Shown: positions 1 to 9,453, numbered from the stretch's first letter. The stretch is 64,000 nucleotides of DNA from Mariniphaga sp041686935 (GCA_041686935.1 JAWLCW010000021.1:1-64000), one strand, 5' to 3'. A program made the numbers and translations. The notes: generated by a model not told the origin, from the letters alone.

Positions 1-675
1 TGCAGTTGGCGCAGTTACTGTTACTTCACATTCACCCGTTGCATCAGGAAGCTGAGCAACATCAGGTACCGGTGCAGTAACATCATTTACAACCACTTTC
101 TGCTGCTGGGTTTCCTGATTTCCGTTTCCGTCATCATAAGTCCATGTAATGGTATATGTTCCCTGAGTATTGTAATAAACCGGGTCGTTTGTGGTTGCCG
201 TAATGGTTCCTGCACAAACATCCGTTGCAGTTGGCGCAGTTACTGTTACTTCACATTCACCCGTTGCATCAGGAAGCTGAGCAACATCAGGTACCGGTGC
301 AGTAACATCATTTACAACCACTTTCTGCTGCTGGGTTTCCTGATTTCCGTTCCCGTCATCGTAAGTCCAGGTAATGGTATATGTTCCCTGAGTATCGTAA
401 TAAACCGGGTCGTTTGTGGTTGCCGTTATGGTTCCTGCACAAACATCCGTTGCAGTTGGCGCTGTTACTGTTACTTCACATTCACCCGTTGCATCAGGAA
501 GCTGAGCAACATCAGGTACCGGTGCAGTAACATCATTTACAACCACTTTTTGCTGCTGGGTTTCCTGATTTCCGTTCCCGTCATCGTAAGTCCAGGTAAT
601 GGTATATGTTCCCTGAGTATCGTAATAAACCGGGTCGTTTGTGGTGGCGGTAATGGTATTTCCCGCACAATCAAC
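1..675 (-). repeat. 225-bp in-frame tandem repeat, three near-identical copies
   Basis: Units begin at 1, 226 and 451. A diverged fourth unit begins at 676. Units 1 and 2 differ at only about six positions, so the array was recently amplified or is being homogenised. It encodes a 75-residue Ig/HYR-like module and continues past the left edge. Confidence 0.95.
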
Positions 676-2379
676 CGCAGTTGGGGCTGTTATGGATGTT
701 GTTTCGCAGGATTCTGTAATATCCGGCAGAGGATTCTGGTTTAAAGTTATTCCTCCCGCCGGGCCTCCATCTGTAATGTTCCAGCCAAAATCATCTATAA
801 TTTGTTGCCTTGCAGCTGCTCCTGCACAATACTTGCTGTTGCCCCCGTGGAAATATTTATTGTGTTGTAAATTTTGAGTGCTCCAACCGATCAGGAGATT
901 GTCATAATTTTTCACAGAAAGCGATGCCCCAATAAACATGTTTGCCATTCTGGTTACCTGGCTGACATCCCAACTTCCAATGTTTTGATTGAAAGAAGTA
1001 GCATAAGTAAACATTTCATCCATATTTTTTACCTGACTAACATCCCAGTTTCCTATGTTTTGATTAAAATCAGATGCACCATAGAACATTCTTGCCATAT
1101 TAGTTACTTTGCTGACATCCCAACTTCCAATGTCTTGATTGAAAGAAGAAGCAATTTGAAACATTCCATTCATAAATGTGACTTTGCTGACATCCCAACT
1201 TCCAATGTCTTGATTGAAAGAAGAAGCATTACCAAACATTCCACTTAAACTTAATACCTGACTAACATCCCAACTTCCTATGTCTTGATTGAAAGAAGAA
1301 GCATTAGCAAACATTGTACTCATATTTGTGACTTTGCTGACATCCCAATTTCCAATGTTTTGATTGAAAGAAGAAGCATTACCAAACATTGAATTCATAC
1401 TTTCTACCTGACTAACATCCCAACCTCCAATGTCTTGATTGAAAAAAGAAGCATAAATAAACATTGCATCCATATTTATTACCTGACTAACGTCCCAATT
1501 TCCAATGTCTTGATTGAAAGAAGAAGCACGTGCAAACATATAAGACATATCAGTAACATTTGAAAGGTCTGGTGCATCAACCGCATTTACAGCCAGATTT
1601 TTACAACCAAAAAATGCACGAGCCATTGAACTCCATGAGATATCACCCCATTGATTCACTGAAAGAATTTTTTCTTTATCTCCAGTATTATTAAAATAGA
1701 TTCGCGGGAAATCTCCCCTTATGCGAATGGTGTAGGTGCCGGGGCTACCAAAATCGTGGGTTACGGGGCCGGTAATGTTCAATTCATCGAAGATGCCGTC
1801 ATTGTCCCAGTCAACATCGTAGTTGTATCCTGTTCCGGTTGTGGGTATTGTAATGGATGAACTGTTTGAAGTTCCCGGGTTATCGGTTTTCCACGTGGTA
1901 ATAAAGGAACATACATCGTCAATTATCACATTCTGTATTTGGGTGGTGGTGTTACCATGTCCGTCATCGTAGGTCCAGGTTATTGTTGTTGATGCTGTTA
2001 TGGGCAATGTAGCATTTGTGGTACCTGTAACCTGCTCTCCGCAATTGTTTGTTGCGGTGGGTGGCGTTAAAGTGGTTACTTCGCATTCTGCTGTTAAATC
2101 AGGTAAAGTAGCGACATTTGCAGTAATAGATATAGGAGTACAATCATTTGCTGTTAGATTCCTGTATAGTTTTGCGGTACCTTTAATACCATTGAATCCT
2201 GTAATCAGCGCATCGGGGTAGTTATCGCCATCCACATCCGCAAAGGCGATGGAACCTGAATGTACTTCAAAATCGGCAAACGGCGCAGGCGGAAATACCT
2301 GTTCAAACTGAATGTTTTGAGCTACAATGGTTGTCATTGTGCAGAGAAAGAAAGCAAAAAGCAAAGTAAATTTTTTCAT
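1..2379 (-). CDS. Large BspA-like/Ig-like repeat surface protein, 5' part (C-terminus beyond window)
   Basis: The reading frame is open for 793 codons from an ATG at 2379 to the window edge, so only the N-terminal part is present. It starts with a Sec signal peptide ending near VAQ. Next come an FG-GAP/VCBS-like segment (DVDGDNYPD, about residues 36-70), an Ig/HYR-like segment, and a PKD-like segment (DVDWDNDGIFDE). About nine 25-residue BspA/DUF285 repeats follow (roughly residues 270-500, core SFNQDIGNWDVS; 75-bp period). The last part is a 75-residue Ig-like module in at least three nearly identical tandem copies (225-bp period) plus one diverged copy. Such proteins are normally exported and displayed on the surface, often by type IX secretion; the sorting domain would lie outside the window. 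Adhesin or matrix role is inference from the family. Confidence 0.85.
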   Translation of the reverse strand, partial: MKKFTLLFAFFLCTMTTIVAQNIQFEQVFPPAPFADFEVHSGSIAFADVDGDNYPDALITGFNGIKGTAKLYRNLTANDCTPISITANVATLPDLTAECEVTTLTPPTATNNCGEQVTGTTNATLPITASTTITWTYDDGHGNTTTQIQNVIIDDVCSFITTWKTDNPGTSNSSSITIPTTGTGYNYDVDWDNDGIFDELNITGPVTHDFGSPGTYTIRIRGDFPRIYFNNTGDKEKILSVNQWGDISWSSMARAFFGCKNLAVNAVDAPDLSNVTDMSYMFARASSFNQDIGNWDVSQVINMDAMFIYASFFNQDIGGWDVSQVESMNSMFGNASSFNQNIGNWDVSKVTNMSTMFANASSFNQDIGSWDVSQVLSLSGMFGNASSFNQDIGSWDVSKVTFMNGMFQIASSFNQDIGSWDVSKVTNMARMFYGASDFNQNIGNWDVSQVKNMDEMFTYATSFNQNIGSWDVSQVTRMANMFIGASLSVKNYDNLLIGWSTQNLQHNKYFHGGNSKYCAGAAARQQIIDDFGWNITDGGPAGGITLNQNPLPDITESCETTSITAPTAVDCAGNTITATTNDPVYYDTQGTYTITWTYDDGNGNQETQQQKVVVNDVTAPVPDVAQLPDATGECEVTVTAPTATDVCAGTITATTNDPVYYDTQGTYTITWTYDDGNGNQETQQQKVVVNDVTAPVPDVAQLPDATGECEVTVTAPTATDVCAGTITATTNDPVYYNTQGTYTITWTYDDGNGNQETQQQKVVVNDVTAPVPDVAQLPDATGECEVTVTAPTA
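966..1570 (-). repeat. 75-bp coding repeat array (25-aa BspA/DUF285 repeats)
   Basis: The conserved core recurs at 966, 1041, 1116, 1191, 1266, 1341, 1416 and 1491, with a degenerate copy near 1566. This is exactly 75 bp each time. The units are in frame and encode the family consensus MF-ASSFNQDIGNWDVS. Confidence 0.93.
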
Positions 2380-2601
2380 TTGTCTGAGTTTCTAATGTTA
2401 TTAAATAAATAATGCATAGTTTTTGTGAATTGCTGAAAATCAATGGTTATAATTTTTATTAAATCTTAATAAATAATTTCGGGAACAAATCTATGGCAAT
2501 ATTTGTATTCAAGTAAATACCCTGATCGAGGTATTTTTAACATTATTTACTAACTTCAGGCTGAAATTGATATTATTGCTGAAACAAACTTTTACAAGGT
2601 A

Positions 2602-3378
2602 ATGGAGTACACTGCTATTCAAAACGTTTACAACGTCTGGGAAACCAAAAACAAAATTACCCGGCCCGCAAAAAAAGAGTTGTTTTTTGAAGTCATCGAA
2701 CAGATGGCCAATCTGTTTACCGCCGGTTCTTTCTACTATTTCATCTTTAATTTAGAACAACTTGAAATGGAGCTTGTACACCAGGATGTAAAAAAGGTGT
2801 TGGGTGTAGAGCCTGAAAAATTGACGGTGAATAAACTGTTAAGCCTGTTGCATCCGGAGGACCTTGACAGACTGCACGAAAAAGAGGCAAAAGCTGCCGA
2901 TTTTCTGCTGAATAAAATCACAAAGAATGATATACCGTTTTATAAAGTAGTTTACCTGATGCGGCTAAAGCACGCCGGCGGAACCTACAAAACCATTCTT
3001 CATCAGGCTGTCACACTGGTTGTGTCGGAGGACGGAAAGATTCAAAAAGTTTTGCATATTCATACCGATGTTTCTTACCTGAATATGCAGGTTGATCATA
3101 GAATTTCGTTTATCAGCAATAAACGGCCTTCGTTCTATTCCCTGGACACCGACGATAAATTTCAACCACTGAAAAACAACTGCAAACAACAACTTACGGG
3201 GCGGGAAACGGAAATCCTGCAAAAAATGGCGGAGGGCAAGGATATTAACTCCATTGCATCGGAACTATTTATTTCTCCGCACACCGTAAAAACGCATAAA
3301 AAAAATATACTCCGTAAATCGGGTTGTAACAACATTACCGAGGTGGTGGCGCGGTGTGTGCGGGAAGGGGCAATATAA
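2602..3378 (+). CDS. PAS-like / LuxR-type HTH transcriptional regulator
   Basis: The 258-aa protein has an N-terminal PAS-like sensor region (about residues 45-165, including the LHPEDLDRLHE stretch typical of PAS folds). A C-terminal LuxR/FixJ-type helix-turn-helix follows (about 195-255), beginning LTGRETEILQKMAEGK with the recognition helix in SPHTVKTHKKNI. There is no receiver domain, so it probably senses a signal directly through the PAS fold. It is divergent from the giant surface protein (223-bp gap), so control of that gene is plausible but unproven. ATG start at 2602. Confidence 0.85.
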   Translation: MEYTAIQNVYNVWETKNKITRPAKKELFFEVIEQMANLFTAGSFYYFIFNLEQLEMELVHQDVKKVLGVEPEKLTVNKLLSLLHPEDLDRLHEKEAKAADFLLNKITKNDIPFYKVVYLMRLKHAGGTYKTILHQAVTLVVSEDGKIQKVLHIHTDVSYLNMQVDHRISFISNKRPSFYSLDTDDKFQPLKNNCKQQLTGRETEILQKMAEGKDINSIASELFISPHTVKTHKKNILRKSGCNNITEVVARCVREGAI

Positions 3379-3438
3379 AAAAAAATCACGCCCTCTGCCA
3401 AACCTGGCTCATAAAATCAAGTTTGTTTAGCAAAGTCA

Positions 3439-5256
3439 TTATCGGAAAACTACCGGTCCCGGTTTTCCAATTTCAAAATCGCGGAAGCCGAAATCGGTGG
3501 TTTGAAAGGAGTTCAACTTGAAAATATTATTCCCTTTACCGGGAATTACGGGATAAAAGGAAATGGAGATTTGAAAAGCATTCATCACCAGGTTGTCGTT
3601 TTTTATTAAAACGCCCAGGCCTATTTGCGAATAGAGTTTGCTGTTCCGGAAACCTTTTGTAGCATCGCCAAGCATTCCCAGCGAAAAGTTTAGATAGGGG
3701 CCAAAATGAAACCCGATAAAATCCCACGGAGCATACGATTGTGTTTGCGCTGTAAACAACAACCGGCTGGTGCCCGACAATACAGGACTGTTAAAACCTC
3801 TTAACCCGTATTCGTTGTTTATGGTTAAACTGTCGTAACTGGTGCGGTGGATGCCAATAATTACCTGAGGTTTAATAAACTGCCTGAATTTCCATTGTCC
3901 GATTTCAATCAGGTTCGTAAAATAATTGGCCCCAACCCTGAAAACCCCCTGCTCAGCCTGTGCCGACCGGAGGAACGTACCAAATTCGATGTTGGAGCTC
4001 AGATATCCCCACTTATAATAATTGCCCGAAGAAAATCGCGCTCCGGCATAGAAACGCCCCAAACTGTTTTTTTCCTGGTAACCGCCGGTGAGGCCAATCA
4101 CTTTTCCAACCGGCACATCTTCTGTTATTCCAAATTTGAAAATATAGTTGTCTTTTACATACAACCGTGTTGTTACGCCTAAACTGGCAAGGAAAAAATT
4201 TTCGTTGCTGTAAAAGCTTAATGTGTCAATGGTTTCAGGTGGTTTTTCAAGAAAACGGATGCGGATAAAACGCGCGGCAGAAATAAACCGGGTGGTGCGG
4301 CTGTATTCTGAAGTTCCGCTGAAAACCGGCATGGAACTGCCCGCCCAGTAATCCTGCGCGTTGTACTTAAAAGGCATCGTGTTGATGGTCCAGATTGAAT
4401 CTTTGTGCAGGTGTTGCGAAAAATTTACGCCTGCCGCCCACCTGGCCAAAGGAGAAAAAAACGGCCGGTCAACCGCTAAGCTTTTAATAAAATTACCGTA
4501 TTCATCGGTGCCGTATTGCAGGGTGGAATTGATGTAGGTGTTGCGGATATTGGGTACGAAGTATTTTGTCCGGTAGGCAAAGTCGCCGGTTGAATGGTTC
4601 CAGACTATCCCATTTTGGAACGTGTGGCCCAGGCCAATAAAATTGTTTTCTCTGAGTTTTAAAGTAAGGCGCGAAGCAGAAACTGAACCGCCGGGAATTA
4701 GGCTCCAGCTGTCCAGTTCGCGGATGAAAATATCAACCGAGTCGGAGTTTTCATCTGCAACCTGCACAAAAAATGAGACATCGGTAATGTAGTTCATGCT
4801 GCGCACCAACCGTTCCGATTCTTTTACCAACAACGAATCGAAGGGTTGATTTCTCCGGATAAGTAAAAGGTTGCGAATGGTGAATGGATATGTTTTAATA
4901 TGAAATTTGTTTCCGGTTTTGGATATAAAGTTGAGCGACGCTGAAATGGTGTCGCCTATGGAATATCCAAACGGGTCGAGTGTAATAATATCGATTTTCC
5001 GGATGATTTTTCCTTCAAATGAGCTGTAGGGTTTCTGTATCAGTCGCTTATTCAGTATTTTTTGTGCAGGTGGTGGCGCTACCGGTTTAAAAAACAGCCG
5101 GAACATAAATTGGGTAAACCGGCTTTTTTCGGCATACGTTTCAATGTTCTCGTAAAGATGGGTGGAATCTTTTTGGGCGATAGTATCCTGTGCAAATGTG
5201 AAATCATTTGTTATGAGTAAAATAAAAAATAATATTGCCGCACTTTTTATCCACAT
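3439..5256 (-). CDS. BamA/TamA-family (Omp85-like) outer membrane protein
   Basis: The 605-aa protein has a Sec signal peptide (ending near FAQ). An N-terminal region at about 80-180 contains a POTRA-like segment (KIIRKIDIITLDPFGYSIGDT, then a beta-alpha pattern). A long C-terminal part has alternating hydrophobic/aromatic strands consistent with a 16-strand outer-membrane barrel. It is shorter than true BamA and seems to have only one or two POTRA-like units, so it is more likely a Bacteroidota accessory Omp85 protein than the essential BamA. It lies alone between a convergent regulator and the MITE-like element. Substrate unknown. Confidence 0.7.
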   Translation of the reverse strand: MWIKSAAILFFILLITNDFTFAQDTIAQKDSTHLYENIETYAEKSRFTQFMFRLFFKPVAPPPAQKILNKRLIQKPYSSFEGKIIRKIDIITLDPFGYSIGDTISASLNFISKTGNKFHIKTYPFTIRNLLLIRRNQPFDSLLVKESERLVRSMNYITDVSFFVQVADENSDSVDIFIRELDSWSLIPGGSVSASRLTLKLRENNFIGLGHTFQNGIVWNHSTGDFAYRTKYFVPNIRNTYINSTLQYGTDEYGNFIKSLAVDRPFFSPLARWAAGVNFSQHLHKDSIWTINTMPFKYNAQDYWAGSSMPVFSGTSEYSRTTRFISAARFIRIRFLEKPPETIDTLSFYSNENFFLASLGVTTRLYVKDNYIFKFGITEDVPVGKVIGLTGGYQEKNSLGRFYAGARFSSGNYYKWGYLSSNIEFGTFLRSAQAEQGVFRVGANYFTNLIEIGQWKFRQFIKPQVIIGIHRTSYDSLTINNEYGLRGFNSPVLSGTSRLLFTAQTQSYAPWDFIGFHFGPYLNFSLGMLGDATKGFRNSKLYSQIGLGVLIKNDNLVMNAFQISISFYPVIPGKGNNIFKLNSFQTTDFGFRDFEIGKPGPVVFR

Positions 5257-5293
5257 TTTTCTCCTTTAAAAACGCTTTTCTTTTAAAATCATG

Positions 5294-5471
5294 AAGTTGT
5301 CAAAAGTTGAACGTTAATATAATCCTCCGTCCGTCAGCCAAGGGACACCTCCTTTTAAAAAGGAGGACTCGCTTCATTATGCTTTCGGCGCTGCATCAGT
5401 GCGTGTCCCCCTTGGCGAAGGGGGAATTATAGGGGGATTGAATAATGATAACTTTTAACTTTTGACAACTT
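5294..5471. mobile_element. MITE-like non-autonomous element with terminal inverted repeats
   Basis: The 25-bp ends (5294-5318 and 5447-5471) are inverted copies matching at about 21 of 25 positions, with the outer 15 bp perfect (AAGTTGTCAAAAGTT). The interior (178 bp in total) has no ORF but holds two strong palindromes, one around CCTCC-TTTTAAAAA-GGAGG and one CCCCCTT-GGCG-AAGGGGG. A short TCAT lies next to both ends and may be a target duplication. No transposase is present, so it would need one in trans. Confidence 0.65.
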
Positions 5472-5549
5472 TCATTATTTTTTTAATGATGAATTACTGC
5501 TTATCAATATTTCACAACCCACACTTTTATGCTCGAAACTTTAGTTATT

Positions 5550-6500
5550 CTATTCCTCCGTCATTATCGTATCAGTTTCCATTCGCATTTTTTCCTCTTC
5601 TTTGGCCTCTTGTTTGGCTTTTCGCCTGTAATACCCCCTGAAAAGGAAATTGTGTTTAAGTGCTTCCATATTTTCGTTCAGCCCTATACTGCTTTCTTTT
5701 AGGTTGATAATGGTTGCATCGATGTTATTAACAATAGACGTATCTTTGAGCAACATTCCAATAGCTCCTTCGCCACTGTTTATTTTTGTCATAATTTCAC
5801 CAAGTTCGTTGGAAGCCACTTCAGTTTTTGAGGCCGTTTTTTGCAGACTCTCCATAAAAGCAAACACATTTTCTTTGGTAACTTCTATGGTTTCATCCAG
5901 GCCTTCGGAGCTTTTTTTGAAGTTTTCAATGGTCAGATTCACATTTTCTGCAATGGTTGAATCCTGAATGAGCCTGCCCAGCATTCCTTGTCCGCTGTTA
6001 ATATTTACCATTATTTCAGCAAGTTGAAGTGTAATAACTTCGGCATGTCCTGCCGTGGTCTGCAGGCTTTTCATAATATCATCGGTTTCAATCGGTTCTT
6101 TAGACAAAATATGTTGTCCGTCTTCTGCTACAGGCGCACCATCGCTTCCCTGTGTAATAATTACAATGCGGTCGCCAATAATTCCTTCGGAACCAATACT
6201 TGCCTGGCTGTCAGCCTTTATAAACTGCTGTACATCTTTCCGGATAAGCAAATCAACCTGCACCGTTGAATCATTGATTATTTTAATGTTGTCCACGGTG
6301 CCGACACTGATGCCCGAGAACCGGACATTATTCCCAACCTGCACGCCGCTAACGTTATAAAAATTGGTTGTAACTCTAAAAACCGGATTGAATAAATTCT
6401 GCTGTTTTCCTATGATAAAAATTGCGATTACAAAAATTGCAATTCCAACGGTAATAAAAATTCCCAACCGTGCCTTAAATCCTGGTGTGTAATTATCCAT
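5550..6500 (-). CDS. mlaD: MlaD/MCE-family substrate-binding protein
   Basis: The 316-aa protein has one N-terminal membrane anchor (about residues 10-30) and an MCE domain (about 38-115; FYNVSGVQVGNNVRFSGISVG is the characteristic segment). Then comes a long helical region with two similar segments containing MVNINSGQGMLGRLIQDS and MTKINSGEGAIGMLLKDT. MCE proteins form periplasmic rings that carry phospholipids between inner and outer membrane. Its start overlaps the ATPase stop by 8 bp, so it is the third gene of an mlaE-mlaF-mlaD operon. The E. coli-type mlaB and mlaC are not present nearby. Confidence 0.88.
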   Translation of the reverse strand: MDNYTPGFKARLGIFITVGIAIFVIAIFIIGKQQNLFNPVFRVTTNFYNVSGVQVGNNVRFSGISVGTVDNIKIINDSTVQVDLLIRKDVQQFIKADSQASIGSEGIIGDRIVIITQGSDGAPVAEDGQHILSKEPIETDDIMKSLQTTAGHAEVITLQLAEIMVNINSGQGMLGRLIQDSTIAENVNLTIENFKKSSEGLDETIEVTKENVFAFMESLQKTASKTEVASNELGEIMTKINSGEGAIGMLLKDTSIVNNIDATIINLKESSIGLNENMEALKHNFLFRGYYRRKAKQEAKEEEKMRMETDTIMTEE

Positions 6501-7305
6501 TTTTTATAATTTTTTTTTGAGTGTTATGAACTTGTTGTTTGAAAAAAGAGGTAATCGTTTCATCCGTTGAATTTTCGAAATCATCGATGTTACCTTCCAT
6601 ATAAACCTCGCCGTCCTGCAGCATAATAATTCGGTCGGCAGTGGCCCGGGCACATTCAATATCGTGTGTAATGATGATGGATGAAGTGTTGTATTTTTCC
6701 TGAACATCATTTATCAGCTCGCTAATCCCATCCGATGTTACCGGGTCTAATCCGGTTGTGGGTTCGTCATAAAGCATGATTAGCGGATCGACAATAATGG
6801 TTCGGGCCAGGCTTGCCCGTTTGCGCATTCCGCCCGAAAGTTCAGATGGCATTTTATGCAGCGTGTCGGTTAATCCCACATTTTTCAAAACTTCTTGAAT
6901 TTTTTCGTCCATTTCTTTTTTTGTGAGATTCTTTTTTATTCTGCGCAGTGGAAATTCAAGATTCTCTTTTATGGTCATCGAATCATACAACGCACCGCTT
7001 TGAAACAGAAACCCGATTTTTTCCCTCATCAATGCCAATTCCTTCCTTTTTAATTTACTCACGTTTTTGCCAAGTACATGAATGGTTCCCTGGTCGGGAT
7101 TCAACAAACGGACAATACATTTTATGAGAACAGATTTTCCGGAGCCTGATTTGCCGAGCACCACCAGATTTTCGCCGTTATAAAGCTTTAACGAAAGGTT
7201 TTTTAGTACATCCAAATCGGCAAAACTTTTACTGAGGTTATTGATTTCAATAATCTGTTCGGGTTTTTTTTCTGTATCCTTTATGTCCATTTCAGTTTTA
7301 ACCAT
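6493..7305 (-). CDS. mlaF: MlaF-like ABC transporter ATP-binding protein
   Basis: The 270-aa ATPase has Walker A GKSGSGKS (about residues 56-63), Q-loop (LFQSGALYDS), ABC signature LSGGMRKR, Walker B (LIMLYDEP) and the H-loop (ITHD). The SGALYDSMTIKENLEFPL region is typical of the Mla/Ttg2 retrograde phospholipid transporters. It sits 12 bp after the permease and overlaps the MCE gene. An internal methionine at residue 6 could be an alternative start. Confidence 0.9.
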   Translation of the reverse strand: MVKTEMDIKDTEKKPEQIIEINNLSKSFADLDVLKNLSLKLYNGENLVVLGKSGSGKSVLIKCIVRLLNPDQGTIHVLGKNVSKLKRKELALMREKIGFLFQSGALYDSMTIKENLEFPLRRIKKNLTKKEMDEKIQEVLKNVGLTDTLHKMPSELSGGMRKRASLARTIIVDPLIMLYDEPTTGLDPVTSDGISELINDVQEKYNTSSIIITHDIECARATADRIIMLQDGEVYMEGNIDDFENSTDETITSFFKQQVHNTQKKIIKNG

Positions 7306-7317
7306 TTTAAAATTTTT

Positions 7318-8169
7318 CTATAAAAGCATATCCGTTATCTGAACTGCAATTAAATCAATAATTATTACCAGCAGTGAACCAAGTACCACCGCCGAATTTG
7401 CCGCTTTGCCCACACTCTCTGTTCCTTTCCCTGCTGTATAGCCTTTGTAAGTTCCAATTAATCCGATTGCGGCCCCAAAAAAGAACGTTTTAATTACGGC
7501 AGGTAGAAAATCCATAAAATCGACCACCCTGAATGCCTGCGAAATGAACAGGGTGAAAGTAACGTTCCCTTTTATGTTTGCCCCGGCCCAACTGCCCAAA
7601 ATGCCGAGTGCATCGGCATATAAAACCAAAATCGGTATCATTAACGTGGCAGCCAAAACCCGTGTAACTACCAAAAACCGCATCGGATTGGTGGATGATA
7701 CTTCCATCGCATCAATTTGTTCCGAAACTTTCATTGATCCTAACTCGGCTCCCATGCCCGAACCGATTTTTCCCGCGCAAATTAATGCGGTAATTACCGG
7801 TCCCATTTCGCGGATGATGGATAAAGCAACCATTCCGGGAAGCATGGACACGGCGCCAAAATCTGCCAAAACAGGCCGCGACTGTATGGTAAGTACCAGG
7901 CCCATTATGAGGCCGGTTACCGAAATGAGCGGTAATGTTTTGTTGCCAATCTGATAACACTGACGCAGGAATTCCCTGAACTCAAAATGGCGCGAAAATG
8001 TCTCTCTGGTTGCACTAAACAGGAATATAAAAAAGTTGCCTGTCTCTAAAAAGAAAACATTGGCCTTTTGAGTTTTTTCAATGGTTTTCTCGCTCAACTT
8101 TATAACGTGCTTCGTTAAATCGGGCAGTTTTGGAATTATTTTTTTTACCGGAACTTTGATTTTTACCAT
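7318..8169 (-). CDS. mlaE: MlaE-family lipid ABC transporter permease
   Basis: The 283-aa integral membrane protein has five to six predicted helices and conserved MlaE segments, including the REMGPVITALICAGKIGSGMGAELG stretch given here as REMGPVITAL followed by GKIGSGMGAE. It forms the inner-membrane channel of an MCE-type phospholipid transporter with the ATPase and MCE protein encoded immediately downstream. First gene of the operon. Confidence 0.9.
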   Translation of the reverse strand: MVKIKVPVKKIIPKLPDLTKHVIKLSEKTIEKTQKANVFFLETGNFFIFLFSATRETFSRHFEFREFLRQCYQIGNKTLPLISVTGLIMGLVLTIQSRPVLADFGAVSMLPGMVALSIIREMGPVITALICAGKIGSGMGAELGSMKVSEQIDAMEVSSTNPMRFLVVTRVLAATLMIPILVLYADALGILGSWAGANIKGNVTFTLFISQAFRVVDFMDFLPAVIKTFFFGAAIGLIGTYKGYTAGKGTESVGKAANSAVVLGSLLVIIIDLIAVQITDMLL

Positions 8170-8266
8170 AAATGTTTATTGGATTATCAACTCATCAGAG
8201 TCAAATTTTTTTTTCCGCAATGTAAAAACTGACAGCAATACGAATTCTGATATTTATTTATGCAGG

Positions 8267-8719
8267 TTAAAACGTATCTGTTGTCAAATAAACTTTCCTG
8301 TCCGGGGTCTGAACATTTATGTCTTGTTCTGCGGTTACAAATATTCTGACTGGCTTATAAGAGGACACTGTTCCCAAAGACGCTGTTTTTTGTTTCGAAA
8401 GAAAACTTCCAGAACTTTTTAACTGGCCCAGATTTTCTGTATTTCCGCTTTCCGTTTCCATCCAAACCACATAGGTTTGTTTTTCAGGTTGCAATCTTTC
8501 AACTTCAGCTAAATCTACAATTTTCACCCTAACCACGTAATTCTTGTTGTTGTCTTGTTTTACTTTTACAGTGCCTTTTGCTGCCGGGACAACAGATGAA
8601 TTTAAAAATTTTACCTTTTTTTCACATGATGTGAATATAAATATCGCCGAAGTCGCTAAAATACCTAAGAAGATACTTTTTGACAGTTTGTTTATTTTTT
8701 GTGTTTTCATCCTGAACAT
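8267..8719 (-). CDS. Lipoprotein with RskA/anti-sigma-K-like C-terminal domain
   Basis: The 150-aa protein has a lipobox-type signal (FIFTSC, Cys about residue 32). The domain that follows has features of the RskA (anti-sigma K) C-terminal fold: YVVWMET near 85-90, LGQL, and an IFVTAEQD-P segment near the end. No sigma-binding part or sigma factor is adjacent, so it is more likely a free periplasmic lipoprotein. The start may be the internal ATG at 8710. A member of the six-promoter family lies upstream (8751-8818) and gives a short leader. Function unknown. Confidence 0.6.
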   Translation of the reverse strand: MFRMKTQKINKLSKSIFLGILATSAIFIFTSCEKKVKFLNSSVVPAAKGTVKVKQDNNKNYVVRVKIVDLAEVERLQPEKQTYVVWMETESGNTENLGQLKSSGSFLSKQKTASLGTVSSYKPVRIFVTAEQDINVQTPDRKVYLTTDTF

Positions 8720-8750
8720 TTTTTAATTTGACGTATAATTTTTTACCTGC

Positions 8751-8818
8751 TAAAGTTAATGCCTTACTCGCCGGGAAATGTTATACAATTCAGGATAAAA
8801 GTTACATCTTTCACACAT
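8751..8818 (-). promoter_or_regulatory. Promoter of the shared TGTAAC-N21 type (copy 1)
   Basis: Read on the minus strand: TGTGTGAA-AGATGTAA, then GTATAAC 21 bp after the first ATGTAA, then exactly 21 bp to TAACTTTA (8758-8751), a TAnnTTTG-like -7 box. The implied start lies about 25 nt before the lipoprotein ATG at 8719. From 8819 to 9048 nothing else is recognisable. Confidence 0.7.
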
Positions 8819-9048
8819 ATTTGGGTTTTTGTTTTTTGGGGAATGGAATCATTCTCAATGGTGAGAACAGGGTATAACCCATTAAGAAGCGCAAGGGTTG
8901 GAACAGTTTTTTGTGATCGGAAATAAGCTTTGAAATCAGTAGTGTCCGGTTACAAATATTGATTAATGGCTGAGCCCTTGTCTTTATTGCGTTTCATGAT
9001 AAATTGCAAATTCTTTAACAGCCACGGTTAGCCGGATTGGATTTCATC

Positions 9049-9447
9049 TCATTCAAAATTATCCATGCTCGTTTCTTTTTCCCTTTTACCGAAATTATTC
9101 TGGAAAAATGACTTTATCGCATTTGGAGCATAAATAACCAGGTTTGCAACGCCTAACTGTAATACTAAACCCAATAGTTTTTTGGATTTGTTGTCTGACC
9201 TGCCAATCATCAGTGCTCTTTTTGAAAGAAAGCCTGCGACCAGACCCAGGGTAACGTTAAGAATATTATTGAAAAGATAGGGGGAAGAACCAATTTCATT
9301 CATTGTGCTTTTTATAATATTAGCGGGTTTAAGGCTCTCCCAGGTAAGAGAAAAATTTTCCCTCATTTCCTGAAGATGAACAGATTTTTGCGCTTCCATC
9401 AACTGAATCGCTTCTTTAAGTTCAGCAGTAGTAGATATATTTTTCAT
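9049..9447 (-). CDS. Hypothetical small membrane protein, end of YtxH operon
   Basis: The 132-aa protein has a polar N-terminus and two hydrophobic segments (about residues 58-80 and 90-112), ending in a charged tail. It is six bases after the holin-like gene and probably co-transcribed with ytxH, cupin and holin genes. The arrangement recalls the proteobacterial yqjCDEK stress cluster, where the last gene is also an uncharacterised membrane protein, but sequence homology cannot be claimed. Confidence 0.6.
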   Translation of the reverse strand: MKNISTTAELKEAIQLMEAQKSVHLQEMRENFSLTWESLKPANIIKSTMNEIGSSPYLFNNILNVTLGLVAGFLSKRALMIGRSDNKSKKLLGLVLQLGVANLVIYAPNAIKSFFQNNFGKREKETSMDNFE

Positions 9448-9453
9448 ATCAAT

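Noticed and set aside
966..1570. Regular 75-bp repeats resembling a CRISPR array
   Set aside because: The units are in frame, vary between each other and encode BspA/DUF285 repeats; there are no constant repeats with unique spacers.
3847..4182. 111-codon plus-strand ORF
   Set aside because: Shadow of the BamA-like gene on the opposite strand.
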